From Streptomyces termitum (GTDB lineage Bacteria > Actinomycetota > Actinomycetes > Streptomycetales > Streptomycetaceae), in NCBI RefSeq assembly GCF_014650175.1, contig NZ_BMUL01000012.1, forward strand, positions 124,001 to 188,000: DNA of 64,000 bases, in the 5' to 3' direction. A program made the position numbers and the translations under genes. Below the pieces are notes generated by a model. The model did not search any database. It was not told where the DNA came from and saw only the letters and a program-made list of their open reading frames with translations. Shown piece after piece: positions 56,970 to 64,000 of this stretch; position 1 is the stretch's first letter; every line of letters begins with the position of its first letter.

Positions 56970-57692
56970 GTGAGCCACCAGCCGGAGATGCAGCCGCCGG
57001 GGCAGCCCGGGGAAGCCGTGCACAGAGATCTGACCGGGAAGCCCTTCCCGCTGGGCGACTGGGGCGAGCCCGCCGAGCGGCTCGACGAGCTGTACCGCTG
57101 GGTGGAGGCCAACGCCCTGCGCACCGCCGAGTGGTACCTGTCGGACCGGGTCTGGAAGCGCCGCTTCGCCCGGGTGATGCGGCTGGGCACCGCGCTCGGG
57201 GTGATCGCCGGGGCCGCGCTGCCGCTGCTCGACCTCACCGGGGTCGCCCGGGGCACCGCCGGCTGGGGCTACCTCTCGCTGCTGCTCGGCGCCGCCTGCC
57301 TGGCCTGCGACCGGTACTTCGGGCTGACCTCCGGCTGGATAAGGGACGTGGCGACCGCGCAGGCCGTGCAGCGCCGGCTCCAGGCGCTCCAGTTCGACTG
57401 GGCCTCGGAGAGCGTGCGGGAGGTCCTGGGGCCCACCGAGGGCACCGCCAGCGAGGCCGCCGAGCGGTGCCTGGGGGTGCTGCGCCGCTTCTCGGAGGAC
57501 GTGACCGAGCTGGTGCGGGCGGAGACGGCGGACTGGATGGTCGAGTTCCGCTCGGGTCCGGCGCCGCTGGCGCTCCAGTCGGTCGGGGTGGTGCCCGCCC
57601 GGCCGGAGGTCCCGTACCCGCCCGGCCGCTTCCCGCTGCCGCCGGGCACCCGGCCCAACATGCCGCGCCAGCGGCCCCCGGAGACCCGCTGA
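56970..57692 (+). CDS. SLATT-domain membrane protein
   Basis: A 240-residue protein with two close membrane helices (about residues 68-88 and 94-113) inside a helical cytoplasmic domain: L-D-E-L-Y-R-W-V-E-A-N-A-L-R-T-A-E-W-Y before them and D-V-A-T-A-Q-A-V-Q-R-R-L after, which is the SLATT (two-helix effector) pattern. SLATT proteins are often pore-forming effectors in nucleotide-signalling defence systems, but this one stands alone with a Pro-rich tail. The GTG at 56970 follows GAGGAG. Convergent with the next gene. Confidence 0.8.
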   Translation: MSHQPEMQPPGQPGEAVHRDLTGKPFPLGDWGEPAERLDELYRWVEANALRTAEWYLSDRVWKRRFARVMRLGTALGVIAGAALPLLDLTGVARGTAGWGYLSLLLGAACLACDRYFGLTSGWIRDVATAQAVQRRLQALQFDWASESVREVLGPTEGTASEAAERCLGVLRRFSEDVTELVRAETADWMVEFRSGPAPLALQSVGVVPARPEVPYPPGRFPLPPGTRPNMPRQRPPETR

Positions 57693-57719
57693 GGGTCCCC
57701 GGGACGGCCGCCGGACCCC

Positions 57720-58370
57720 TCAGCTGAGGATGATCATGGAGCCCTGGGCGAGGCTGCGGACGGCCGCGGCGTGCAGCCCCAGCCAGACGTGCCGCTCGCG
57801 GGCGAACGGACCGTCGTCGTACGCCGCCGGGGCGGCCGGCTCCTCCAGCTCGGTGGGCCGGGCGGGCGGGGCCGGGGCGGCCGGCGGGTTCGCCGGGTCG
57901 ATGCCGAGCGCGGGCGCCACGAACTCCAGCTCCCGCAGCAGCCCGTACGAGGAGCCGAGCGGCCCGCCGCCCTCCAGCAGCTCGTCGTTGGAGAGCGGGA
58001 CGGGGAAGTCGACCGGCACGTAGGCGCCGGCGTGGTCGTAGTGCCAGACCAGGTGGGACTGCTGGGCGGTGGCCTCGAACATCTCCAGGAGCTGCTCGTA
58101 GTCGCCGCCGAGCTCGCCGACCGGCTCGACCGGCAGGCCGCAGATCCGCAGCAGGTAGGCGCGGCGCAGGAAGTGCAGGGCCTCGTAGTCGAAGCCCGCG
58201 ACCGGGGCGACGTCGCCGGAGAGCCCCGGCATGTAGGCGTAGACGGGCACGGTCGGCAGGCCGGAGGCGCTGAGCACCGCGTCGTAGGCGGCGAGGTCCT
58301 CGGCGAAGGGGTTGTCGGGGCTGTGGCACAGCACGTCGACGAGGGGGACCAGCCACAGGTCACAGGCCAA
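57720..58370 (-). CDS. Conserved hypothetical protein
   Basis: A 216-residue soluble protein of unknown function; I recognise no motif. It begins M-A-C-D-L-W-L-V-P-L-V-D-V-L (from a TTG), has a central Y-E-Q-L-L-E-M-F segment near 112, D-H-A-G-A-Y-V-P-V-D-F near 135, a Pro/Ala stretch near 168-190 and a helical end. The TTG at 58370 was chosen because codon bias falls off upstream, GGAGAG is 10 bases before it, and TACCCT further up could be the -10 box; the frame extends to 58469. Confidence 0.65.
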   Translation of the reverse strand: MACDLWLVPLVDVLCHSPDNPFAEDLAAYDAVLSASGLPTVPVYAYMPGLSGDVAPVAGFDYEALHFLRRAYLLRICGLPVEPVGELGGDYEQLLEMFEATAQQSHLVWHYDHAGAYVPVDFPVPLSNDELLEGGGPLGSSYGLLRELEFVAPALGIDPANPPAAPAPPARPTELEEPAAPAAYDDGPFARERHVWLGLHAAAVRSLAQGSMIILS

Positions 58371-58475
58371 GGGAGGCTCGCTCTCCGTCGGTTTCGGGAG
58401 GGCCAGGGTAGTCGGCGGGACCGACCGCGCCCACCCGTGGAGGAACTGCCCCGGGAAGCGGCCCCTCAACCCGGC

Positions 58476-59189
58476 TCACGCGCCGGGCCCGGCCTCCAGC
58501 CGGTCGGCCCAGGCCAGGGAGTGCGCGTGGTGGTCGCGCACCACCGCGACGGCGGCCTCGGCGTCGCCGCGGGTGACGGCGTCCACCAGCTCCACGTGGC
58601 CCGCCCAGAGCCGGCCGGCGGGGTCCCGCTCGGCCCGCAGGTGGGGCACCGAGAAGGCCCAGGTCTGCACGCGCAGGCGGTGCAGGAAGTCGGCGATGGG
58701 GGCGTTGCGGGCGACCAGCCGGCCGAGCTCGTGCCAGAAGCGGATGTCGTAGCCGATGAGGACGTCGAGATCGCCCGCGCGGGCGGCCCGCGCGGCGGCC
58801 TCGCCCCGGCGCCGTATCGACACCAGGACGACCCCGACGCCGGGGTCGGGCTCGGGCCGCGCGGCGCGGGCGGCGGGGGTGTGGCGGCGGAAGACGCCCT
58901 CGACGACGAGCATCCGGGCCTCGACCATGTCCCGGAAGTCGCCGACGGAGAAGCCGTGCACCCGGAAGCCGCGGTGCTGGTCGGAGTCGAGCAGGCCCTG
59001 CGCGCACAGGTCCACGAGGGCTTCGCGGACCGGGGTGGCGGAGACGCCGTACTGCTCGGCGATCTGCTTGACGGTGAATTCCTGCCCCGGCCGGAGACGC
59101 CCCGCGAGGACTTCGTCACGGAGCGCGTCCGCGATCTGCCGACTGAGGGTGCTGCGGGTGACGGCGCTGTTCGCGGACGTGCCGGGCAT
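58476..59189 (-). CDS. GntR/FadR-family regulator
   Basis: A 237-residue regulator with a winged helix N-terminal domain (about residues 12-75: I-A-D-A-L-R-D-E-V, Q-I-A-E-Q-Y-G-V-S-A-T-P-V-R-E-A-L) and a C-terminal FCD ligand domain (about 90-225) with D...H...H metal-type residues (D-I-R-F-W-H near 150, V-R-D-H-H near 221). It lies 81 bases after the aminotransferase gene in the same direction and may control it in response to an amine or acid metabolite; inference. Confidence 0.87.
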   Translation of the reverse strand: MPGTSANSAVTRSTLSRQIADALRDEVLAGRLRPGQEFTVKQIAEQYGVSATPVREALVDLCAQGLLDSDQHRGFRVHGFSVGDFRDMVEARMLVVEGVFRRHTPAARAARPEPDPGVGVVLVSIRRRGEAAARAARAGDLDVLIGYDIRFWHELGRLVARNAPIADFLHRLRVQTWAFSVPHLRAERDPAGRLWAGHVELVDAVTRGDAEAAVAVVRDHHAHSLAWADRLEAGPGA

Positions 59190-59270
59190 GCGGGATGGGC
59201 CCCCTCCGTGCGGTACCGGAAGACTCTAGTCCAGACCTTCGGGAGAGGACCCGGGTCGCACGGGGCGACC

Positions 59271-60632
59271 TCAGACGGTGTGCTCGTCGGCGATCGTCAG
59301 GGCGGCGTCGAGGGCGGCGAGGCCCTCGGCGATCTCCGCGTCGGTGACGTTGCAGGCGGGCACGGCGTGGGTGCGGTTCATGTTGACGAAGGGCCACAGG
59401 CCGTTCTTCTTGGCGGCGGCGGCGAAGGCGGCCATCGGCGCGTTGGCCTCGCCGGAGGCGTTGTACGGGACGAGCGGCTCGCGCGTCTCCCGGTTCTTCA
59501 CCAGGTCGAGCGCCCAGAAGACGCCCATGCCGCGGACCTCGCCGACCGAGGGGTGGCGCTCGGCGAGCGCGCGCAGGCCGGGGCCGAGGACGGTCTCGCC
59601 GATGCGGGCGGCGTTCTCCACGACCTTCTCGTCCTCCATCACGTGGATGGTGGCGACGGCGGCGGCGCAGGCCAGCGGGTGGCCGGAGTAGGTGAGGCCG
59701 CCGGGGTAGGGGCGGGTCTCGAAGGTGGCGGCGATCTTCTCGCTGATGGCGACGCCGCCGAGCGGCACGTAGCCGGAGTTGACGCCCTTGGCGAAGGTCA
59801 GCAGGTCGGGGACGACGTCGAAGTGCTCGGCGGCGAACCACGTGCCGGTGCGGCCGAAGCCGGCCATGACCTCGTCGAGGACGAAGACGATGCCGTACCT
59901 GTCGCAGATCTCGCGGACGCCGGCGAGGTAGCCGGGCGGCGGGGTCATGATGCCGGCGGTGCCGGGGACGGTCTCCAGGATGATCGCGGCGATGGTGCCG
60001 GGACCCTCGAAGGCGATGGTGTCCTCCAGGTGCGCGAGGGCGCGCGCGCACTCCTGCTCCTCGGTCTCGGCGTAGAACGGCGAGCGGTAGAGGAACGGGG
60101 CCCAGAAGCGGACGACGCCCGCCGAGCCGGTGTCGGAGGCCCAGCGGCGGGGGTCGCCGGTGAGGTTGATCGCGGTGGAGGTGGCGCCGTGGTACGAGCG
60201 GAAGGCGGAGAGGACCTTGTGGCGGCCGGTGTGCAGCCGGGCCATCCGGACGGCGTTCTCGACGGCCTCGGCGCCGCCGTTGGTGAAGAAGATCTTGTTC
60301 AGGTCGCCGGGGGTGCGCTCGGCGATGAGGCGTGCGGCCTCGGAGCGGACGTCCACGGCGAAGGCGGGCGCGAAGGTCGCGAGCTTCCCGGCTTGCTCCT
60401 GGATCGCGGCGACGACCTTGGGGTGCTGGTAGCCGATGTTCGTGTAGACGAGACCGCTGGTGAAGTCGAGGTAGCGGTTTCCGTCGTAGTCCCAGAAGTA
60501 CGAGCCCTCGGCGCCGGCCACGGCGAGCGGGTCGATCAGGCCCTGGGCGGACCAGGAGTGGAAGACGTGCGCGCGGTCGGCGGCCTTGACGGCGGCGCCG
60601 GCCTGCGGATCGGGGACGACATGAGGGGTCAT
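59271..60632 (-). CDS. Class III PLP-dependent aminotransferase
   Basis: A 453-residue omega-aminotransferase-type enzyme (annotated as aspartate aminotransferase family in many genomes). N-G-G-A-E-A-V-E-N-A near residue 115, D-E-V-M-A-G-F-G-R-T-G near 252, and the PLP lysine in T-F-A-K-G-V-N-S-G near 281. Close to beta-alanine/taurine/GABA:pyruvate transaminases; the exact amine donor cannot be told. The ATG at 60632 has TACCCT 7 bases upstream and no ribosome-binding site: leaderless. Confidence 0.88.
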   Translation of the reverse strand: MTPHVVPDPQAGAAVKAADRAHVFHSWSAQGLIDPLAVAGAEGSYFWDYDGNRYLDFTSGLVYTNIGYQHPKVVAAIQEQAGKLATFAPAFAVDVRSEAARLIAERTPGDLNKIFFTNGGAEAVENAVRMARLHTGRHKVLSAFRSYHGATSTAINLTGDPRRWASDTGSAGVVRFWAPFLYRSPFYAETEEQECARALAHLEDTIAFEGPGTIAAIILETVPGTAGIMTPPPGYLAGVREICDRYGIVFVLDEVMAGFGRTGTWFAAEHFDVVPDLLTFAKGVNSGYVPLGGVAISEKIAATFETRPYPGGLTYSGHPLACAAAVATIHVMEDEKVVENAARIGETVLGPGLRALAERHPSVGEVRGMGVFWALDLVKNRETREPLVPYNASGEANAPMAAFAAAAKKNGLWPFVNMNRTHAVPACNVTDAEIAEGLAALDAALTIADEHTV

Positions 60633-60766
60633 GCACCGAAGGGTAAGGAGCCGCAGGTAAGAGGGCCATCACCATCCTGTCCACCGAGAGCCCGCCGGAC
60701 ACGACACCTTGCTCTGCCGCGCGGTCCGGTGCGGATTCCGTCGCCCCGGCTCCCCCGGACGCGGCG

Positions 60767-60796
60767 CCGCCCCGGCCGGGGGAGCGGCCGGGGCGG
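60767..60796 (-). terminator. Terminator of the chitinase gene
   Basis: CCGCCCCGGCC (60767-60777) and its complement (60786-60796) form an 11-bp stem with an 8-base loop, 18 bases past the chitinase stop. Confidence 0.7.
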
Positions 60797-60814
60797 TTCT
60801 CTTCGGGGGCGGGG

Positions 60815-61702
60815 TCAGCAGGAGAGGTTGGAGCCCGCCGGGACGCCGAGGATCTGGGTGAACTGCTGGTACTTGGTGACGCGGCTCTGGACCTGGGCGG
60901 GGTTGCCGCCGTTGCACTCCAGGGCGCCGTTGATGGCCCAGATGGTCTGGCCGAAGCCGGCGCCGTTGACCATGGCGTTGTGGGCGGTCATGGTGCCGGG
61001 GCCGTTCTGGGTGTTCCAGTACCAGAGGCCGGTCATCATGGCGACGTCCGGCTCGCGCTCGACCCGCCAGGGGTTGTTCAGCAGGTCGATGCCGAGCGCG
61101 TCGCCCGCGGCCTTGTAGTTGAAGTTCCAGGAGAGCTGGATCGGGCCGCGGCCGTAGTAGGCGGCCTGGCCGGCGGGGCAGCCGTAGGGCTGGTTCGCGT
61201 CGCAGTAGTGCGGGTAGTTCGCGGTGTTCTGCTCGACGATGTAGTAGAGGCCGGCGGTCTCGTGGGAGACGTTGGCGAGGAAGGCGGCGGCCTCCTGCTT
61301 CTTCAGCGTGTCGCTGCCGGTGTTGGCGAAGGCGGGGAACTTCTTCGCGGCGGTGACCAGCCCGGCGTACGTGTAGAAGGGGTTCCGGTTCGGGAACATC
61401 TGGTTGAACTGGGCCTCGGTGACGACGAAGTCGCCGGGCTGGGGCTGCTCGCCGCCGCCGCCCGTGCCGCAGGCGCCCTCGTCGCGCCAGACGTCGCTGG
61501 AGCCGGGACGCTCGTTCTGCGTCCACCACTTCGCGTACCAGTTGCGGCCGTTGTACGAGGCGGTCATGCCGCCGGTGTAGACCTGGCCCGAGTTCCAGGC
61601 GGTCAGGCAGGCCGGCGCGGCGCCCGCGGAGGCCGCGGGGAGCAGGACGGCGAGTCCGATGGCCGTACAGAGGGCCAGGAAGAGGGAGGTGACGCGTCGC
61701 AT
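60815..61702 (-). CDS. Secreted family 19 chitinase with chitin-binding domain
   Basis: A 295-residue exported enzyme. Signal peptide (about 28 residues, ending A-S-A-G-A-A), a family 5/12 carbohydrate-binding module (A-W-N-S-G-Q-V-Y-T-G-G-M and N-W-Y-A-K-W-W-T), a Gly-rich linker, then the GH19 catalytic domain with the acid Glu in S-H-E-T-A-G near residue 146, Y-Y-G-R-G-P-I-Q-L-S-W near 182 and I-N-G-x-L-E-C near 262. It cleaves chitin or related polymers, a common streptomycete trait. GGAAGGA precedes the ATG at 61702. Upstream lies the classical chitinase operator. Confidence 0.95.
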   Translation of the reverse strand: MRRVTSLFLALCTAIGLAVLLPAASAGAAPACLTAWNSGQVYTGGMTASYNGRNWYAKWWTQNERPGSSDVWRDEGACGTGGGGEQPQPGDFVVTEAQFNQMFPNRNPFYTYAGLVTAAKKFPAFANTGSDTLKKQEAAAFLANVSHETAGLYYIVEQNTANYPHYCDANQPYGCPAGQAAYYGRGPIQLSWNFNYKAAGDALGIDLLNNPWRVEREPDVAMMTGLWYWNTQNGPGTMTAHNAMVNGAGFGQTIWAINGALECNGGNPAQVQSRVTKYQQFTQILGVPAGSNLSC

Positions 61703-61746
61703 GCGCTGTCGTCCTTCCGGTGGGGGGAAGGCCAGCGAAGCCGCAG

Positions 61747-61774
61747 TGGTCTGAACCTGTCAAGGTCTAGACCA
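61747..61774 (-). promoter_or_regulatory. Chitinase promoter with paired 12-bp operator repeats
   Basis: Two 12-base elements, TGGTCTGAACCT (plus strand, 61747-61758) and AGGTCTAGACCA (61763-61774), flank a minus-strand TTGACA -35 box (61758-61763). Such TGGTC-N2-GACC-type repeats over the -35 box mediate chitin induction and glucose repression of streptomycete chitinase genes. Here the two copies face each other. Confidence 0.7.
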
Positions 61775-61973
61775 GGAGTGGCGAGAAGGCGCCACGTCAC
61801 GACGCCGCCCCGCCATGTCCGGGACACGGCGGGGCGAAAATCGGAGAGCCCGGGGGCGTACGGCGACGGCCGGGACGGGGCGGGACGGCGGGCCCTCGGG
61901 GCCACGGGGCGGGACAGGACGGCGGCCCCTCGGGACCGTGCCGCCCGGCGGAGCATCAGATCATCAGGACGAC

Positions 61974-62915
61974 TCAGATCATCAGGACGATGCGGCCGGG
62001 GCGGTGGCCCGCCTCCGCGCGCCGGTGGGCCTCCCCCGCCTCCTCCAGCGGCAGCACGTCGGCCACCCGGGTCGCCAGGCCGCCCGCCGCCGCCAGGTCC
62101 AGGAACTCCCGCAGCCGGGCCCCGTCCGGCCGGCCGGCCACCGCCTCCACCCGGATCTCCCGCTCGCCCGCCGGCATCCGCTCCGGCGAGGCCGGCACGA
62201 AGACCCCGCCGTCCTTGACCGCCGGCAGCAGCGGGTCGGCGATCAGGGCCGCGTCGAAGACCCCGTCCACCCGCTCCGGCGCGAAGCCGAGCACCCCCGT
62301 CACCACGTCCTCCGGCGCCCCGCGCGGCACCACCCCGTCGGCCCCGAGGAGGCCCAGCTCGGCCGCGTCGCCCGCGTCTCCGAGGGCGATCACCCGGTGG
62401 CCCGCCCGCGCCGCCAGCTGCACCGCGAACCGGCCGACCACCCCGCTCGCCCCGGTGACCAGCACCACCGACCCCTCCGGCAGCGCCATCAGGTCGAGGG
62501 CCTGGGCGGCGGTCAGCACCGAGAGCGGCAGCGAGGCGGCGTCCGTGAAGTCCACGGAGTCCGGGACCGGCGCCAGCCAGCCGGGCTCCACCAGAACCGT
62601 CTCCGCGTACGTCCCCGCGCCGGTGCCCTCCTGGATCCAGGGCACGAAACCGGCCACCCGGGTGCCCACGGGCAGGCCGGGCACCGGGTCGAGCAGGGTG
62701 CCCGCGAAGTCGTAGCCGAGCACGAAGGGCGGGGCCAGTTCGCCCAGCACCCCGGCGAACCGGCCGGAGCGGATCTTGAGGTCCGCCTGGTTCACCCCGG
62801 CGGCCCGCAGCCGCACCCGGACCCGGCCCGGGGCGTCGGCGGGATCGGGCTCGGGGCGGCGGCCCAGCCTGAGCACCTCGGGTCCGCCGTAGGCGGTCAC
62901 TTCGACGACACGCAT
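61974..62915 (-). CDS. Zinc-independent NADP oxidoreductase (quinone reductase type)
   Basis: A 313-residue medium-chain dehydrogenase/reductase of the quinone oxidoreductase group. G-V-N-Q-A-D-L-K near residue 45, nucleotide site V-T-G-A-S-G-V-V-G near 154, G-Y-D-F-A-G-T near 68; no Cys ligands for the structural or catalytic zinc. It would reduce quinones or enones using NADPH. GGAGGAGG upstream of the ATG at 62915. Monocistronic as far as seen. Confidence 0.9.
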   Translation of the reverse strand: MRVVEVTAYGGPEVLRLGRRPEPDPADAPGRVRVRLRAAGVNQADLKIRSGRFAGVLGELAPPFVLGYDFAGTLLDPVPGLPVGTRVAGFVPWIQEGTGAGTYAETVLVEPGWLAPVPDSVDFTDAASLPLSVLTAAQALDLMALPEGSVVLVTGASGVVGRFAVQLAARAGHRVIALGDAGDAAELGLLGADGVVPRGAPEDVVTGVLGFAPERVDGVFDAALIADPLLPAVKDGGVFVPASPERMPAGEREIRVEAVAGRPDGARLREFLDLAAAGGLATRVADVLPLEEAGEAHRRAEAGHRPGRIVLMI

Positions 62916-63109
62916 GGGGGTTCCTCCTCCGGAAGCTCCCCCTCGCCGCCATTACATCCACGCTCCCGCACCCCGGCAACCCCGGCCGGGCCACCCGGAC
63001 GAGCCCCCGGCGGGGCGGCGGGTGGCCCCGGCTGAACAAGGGGCGAAATCCCGGTGTCGGTCCGCCGCCCCGCCCCCGTACTCGCACACCCGTGCGTACC
63101 GTCCCGGGC

Positions 63110-64000
63110 ATGGAGTGGATAACCGCCGAGAACGTGGTCGCCGTCGCCACCGCCCTCCTCGGCGTCCTCGTCTCGGTCGGCGCCGTCTGGTTCGACCGTT
63201 TCAAGCCGCAGCGCAAGCGCCTCGGCTACCGGGTCCAGCTCAACACCCCCCTGCACAAGGAGGGCGCCGACCGGGACGGCGACGTGATGACCGTGCGCGC
63301 GGGCGAGGTGCTGGGCAACGCCGCCGACGGCGCCACCCTCGTCCTGCTCCGCATCGAGAACGACCGCGAGCTCGACATCGGCACCGACGACTACGGCGTC
63401 GCCCCCGACGCGCACGCCCTGCGCGTCACCTTCGGCACCCCCGCCGTGACCGTCCTCGGCGTGGTCGCCACCGTCCCCGGCGGCTGGGGCTCCGTCCGCG
63501 ACGACCTCGACGGCGCCCCCGGCCTCGGCCGGACCGGCAACGCCGTCCTCGTCCCCCGGATCGCCCTCGACACCGGCCGCTACTTCAAGCTGCTCGTCCA
63601 GCTCTCCGGCCCGGTCGCCGACCGCGACATCAAGGTCCACGGCACCCTCGCCGGCGGCTCCATCCGCCGCAACCGCTCCACCACCCCCGACGACCAGGCC
63701 GGCCGCTTCAGCGGCGCCGCCCGGACCGTCACCGTCGTCCTCACCGCCTGCGTCGTCGCCCTCGCCGCGCTCGTCGTCCGCGAGCAGGACCCGCCGCCCA
63801 TCGGCTGCGCCCGCGGCAGCCTCACCGTCACCGGCTCCACCGCCTTCGCGCCGGTCGTCCGCGAGGTGGCGGAGGCGTACGAGCGGGACTGCGCGGGCGC
63901 CACCGTCACCGTCGTCCCCGACGGCTCCACCGCCGGCGTCCGCCACCTCGCCGACGCGGGCGCGAAGGCGGACGCCGAGGCCCGGCGCGAGGACGGCGGC
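63110..64000 (+). CDS. Membrane-anchored substrate-binding protein, cut by window edge
   Basis: 297 codons are in the window, with no stop. N-terminal membrane helix (residues 6-26), a soluble beta-rich domain (about 40-190, beginning Y-R-V-Q-L-N-T-P), a second membrane helix (about 206-226), then the beginning of a phosphate-binding-protein-like domain (L-T-V-T-G-S-T-A-F-A-P-V near 243, P-D-G-S-T-A-G-V near 274) that continues beyond the edge. It may act as an extracellular solute sensor rather than an ABC-transporter receptor. TACCGT (63097-63102) 7 bases before the ATG implies a leaderless start. Confidence 0.8.
   Translation, partial: MEWITAENVVAVATALLGVLVSVGAVWFDRFKPQRKRLGYRVQLNTPLHKEGADRDGDVMTVRAGEVLGNAADGATLVLLRIENDRELDIGTDDYGVAPDAHALRVTFGTPAVTVLGVVATVPGGWGSVRDDLDGAPGLGRTGNAVLVPRIALDTGRYFKLLVQLSGPVADRDIKVHGTLAGGSIRRNRSTTPDDQAGRFSGAARTVTVVLTACVVALAALVVREQDPPPIGCARGSLTVTGSTAFAPVVREVAEAYERDCAGATVTVVPDGSTAGVRHLADAGAKADAEARREDGG

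Noticed and set aside
57771..61118. 1115-codon plus-strand frame
   Set aside because: Shadow of the minus-strand GntR, aminotransferase and chitinase genes.
1..64000. Mobile elements, CRISPR arrays, rRNA, biosynthetic gene clusters
   Set aside because: None seen: no transposase or integrase motifs, no regularly spaced repeats of CRISPR size, no PKS/NRPS domains.

Overview
The window is about 72% G+C (my estimate), with strongly G/C-biased third codon positions, GTG and TTG starts and many GTGA/ATGA stop-start overlaps. It is a piece of Streptomyces chromosome. The developmental genes bldG, wblA and a 6C RNA fix the genus. From memory, the gene order corresponds to roughly SCO3547-SCO3628 of S. 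coelicolor. No prophage, insertion sequence, integrase, CRISPR array or secondary-metabolite cluster is visible; this is core chromosome.

Left part (1-11.7 kb): a lipoprotein, the bldG/anti-sigma pair, a DECH helicase, and a seven-gene Tad/Flp-type pilus operon on the minus strand (ssd-tadA-tadB-tadC-flp-like-tadE-tadE-like, 10023 down to 4611). Upstream of that operon lie two DnaA-box-like sequences, a hairpin terminator and two C-loop stem-loops that I identify as the 6C RNA. A HAD-IB phosphatase gene diverges from it.

Middle part (11.7-38.8 kb): a degenerate Fic protein, a CooC-like ATPase, a secreted polysaccharide-deacetylase-like lipoprotein, a SulP-carbonic anhydrase fusion, acetyl-CoA synthetase, NhaA, a holin-like protein with an epoxide hydrolase, a MarP-type membrane protease, a CoA-type NUDIX hydrolase, endonuclease III, Crp, an SPFH protein, an MBL/NUDIX/RidA/DUF4177 group, two ArsA-type ATPases, wblA and a class A penicillin-binding protein, then a YqeY-like protein and a metallophosphatase. 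Most of this order (Fic, helicase, Ssd, HAD, Acs, EphE, MarP, NUDIX, Nth, Crp, MBL, RidA, two ArsA, WhiB, PonA) is shared with Mycobacterium tuberculosis Rv3641c-Rv3682, so it is an old actinobacterial block.

Right part (38.9-64 kb): tRNA-Pro(CGG), a PucR-type regulator, NfeD plus flotillin, an alpha/beta hydrolase, a glycosyltransferase, a tail-anchored Ser/Thr kinase, an alkyl sulfatase, a YdcF protein, a winged-helix/TPR protein, SURF1, an ECF sigma factor with a co-transcribed membrane protein, aspartokinase, DUF5063, recR, ebfC-like, a SLATT protein, a GntR regulator with a class III aminotransferase, a GH19 chitinase with its 12-bp operator repeats, a quinone-type oxidoreductase, and a truncated membrane-anchored binding protein at the edge.

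Two features recur. At least twelve genes show a TANNNT -10 box 6-8 bases before the start codon and no ribosome-binding site, so they are probably leaderless. Long GC-rich inverted repeats serve as terminators, often between convergent genes. Starts given below were chosen from ribosome-binding sites, -10 spacing and codon bias, and often differ from the longest possible reading frame.
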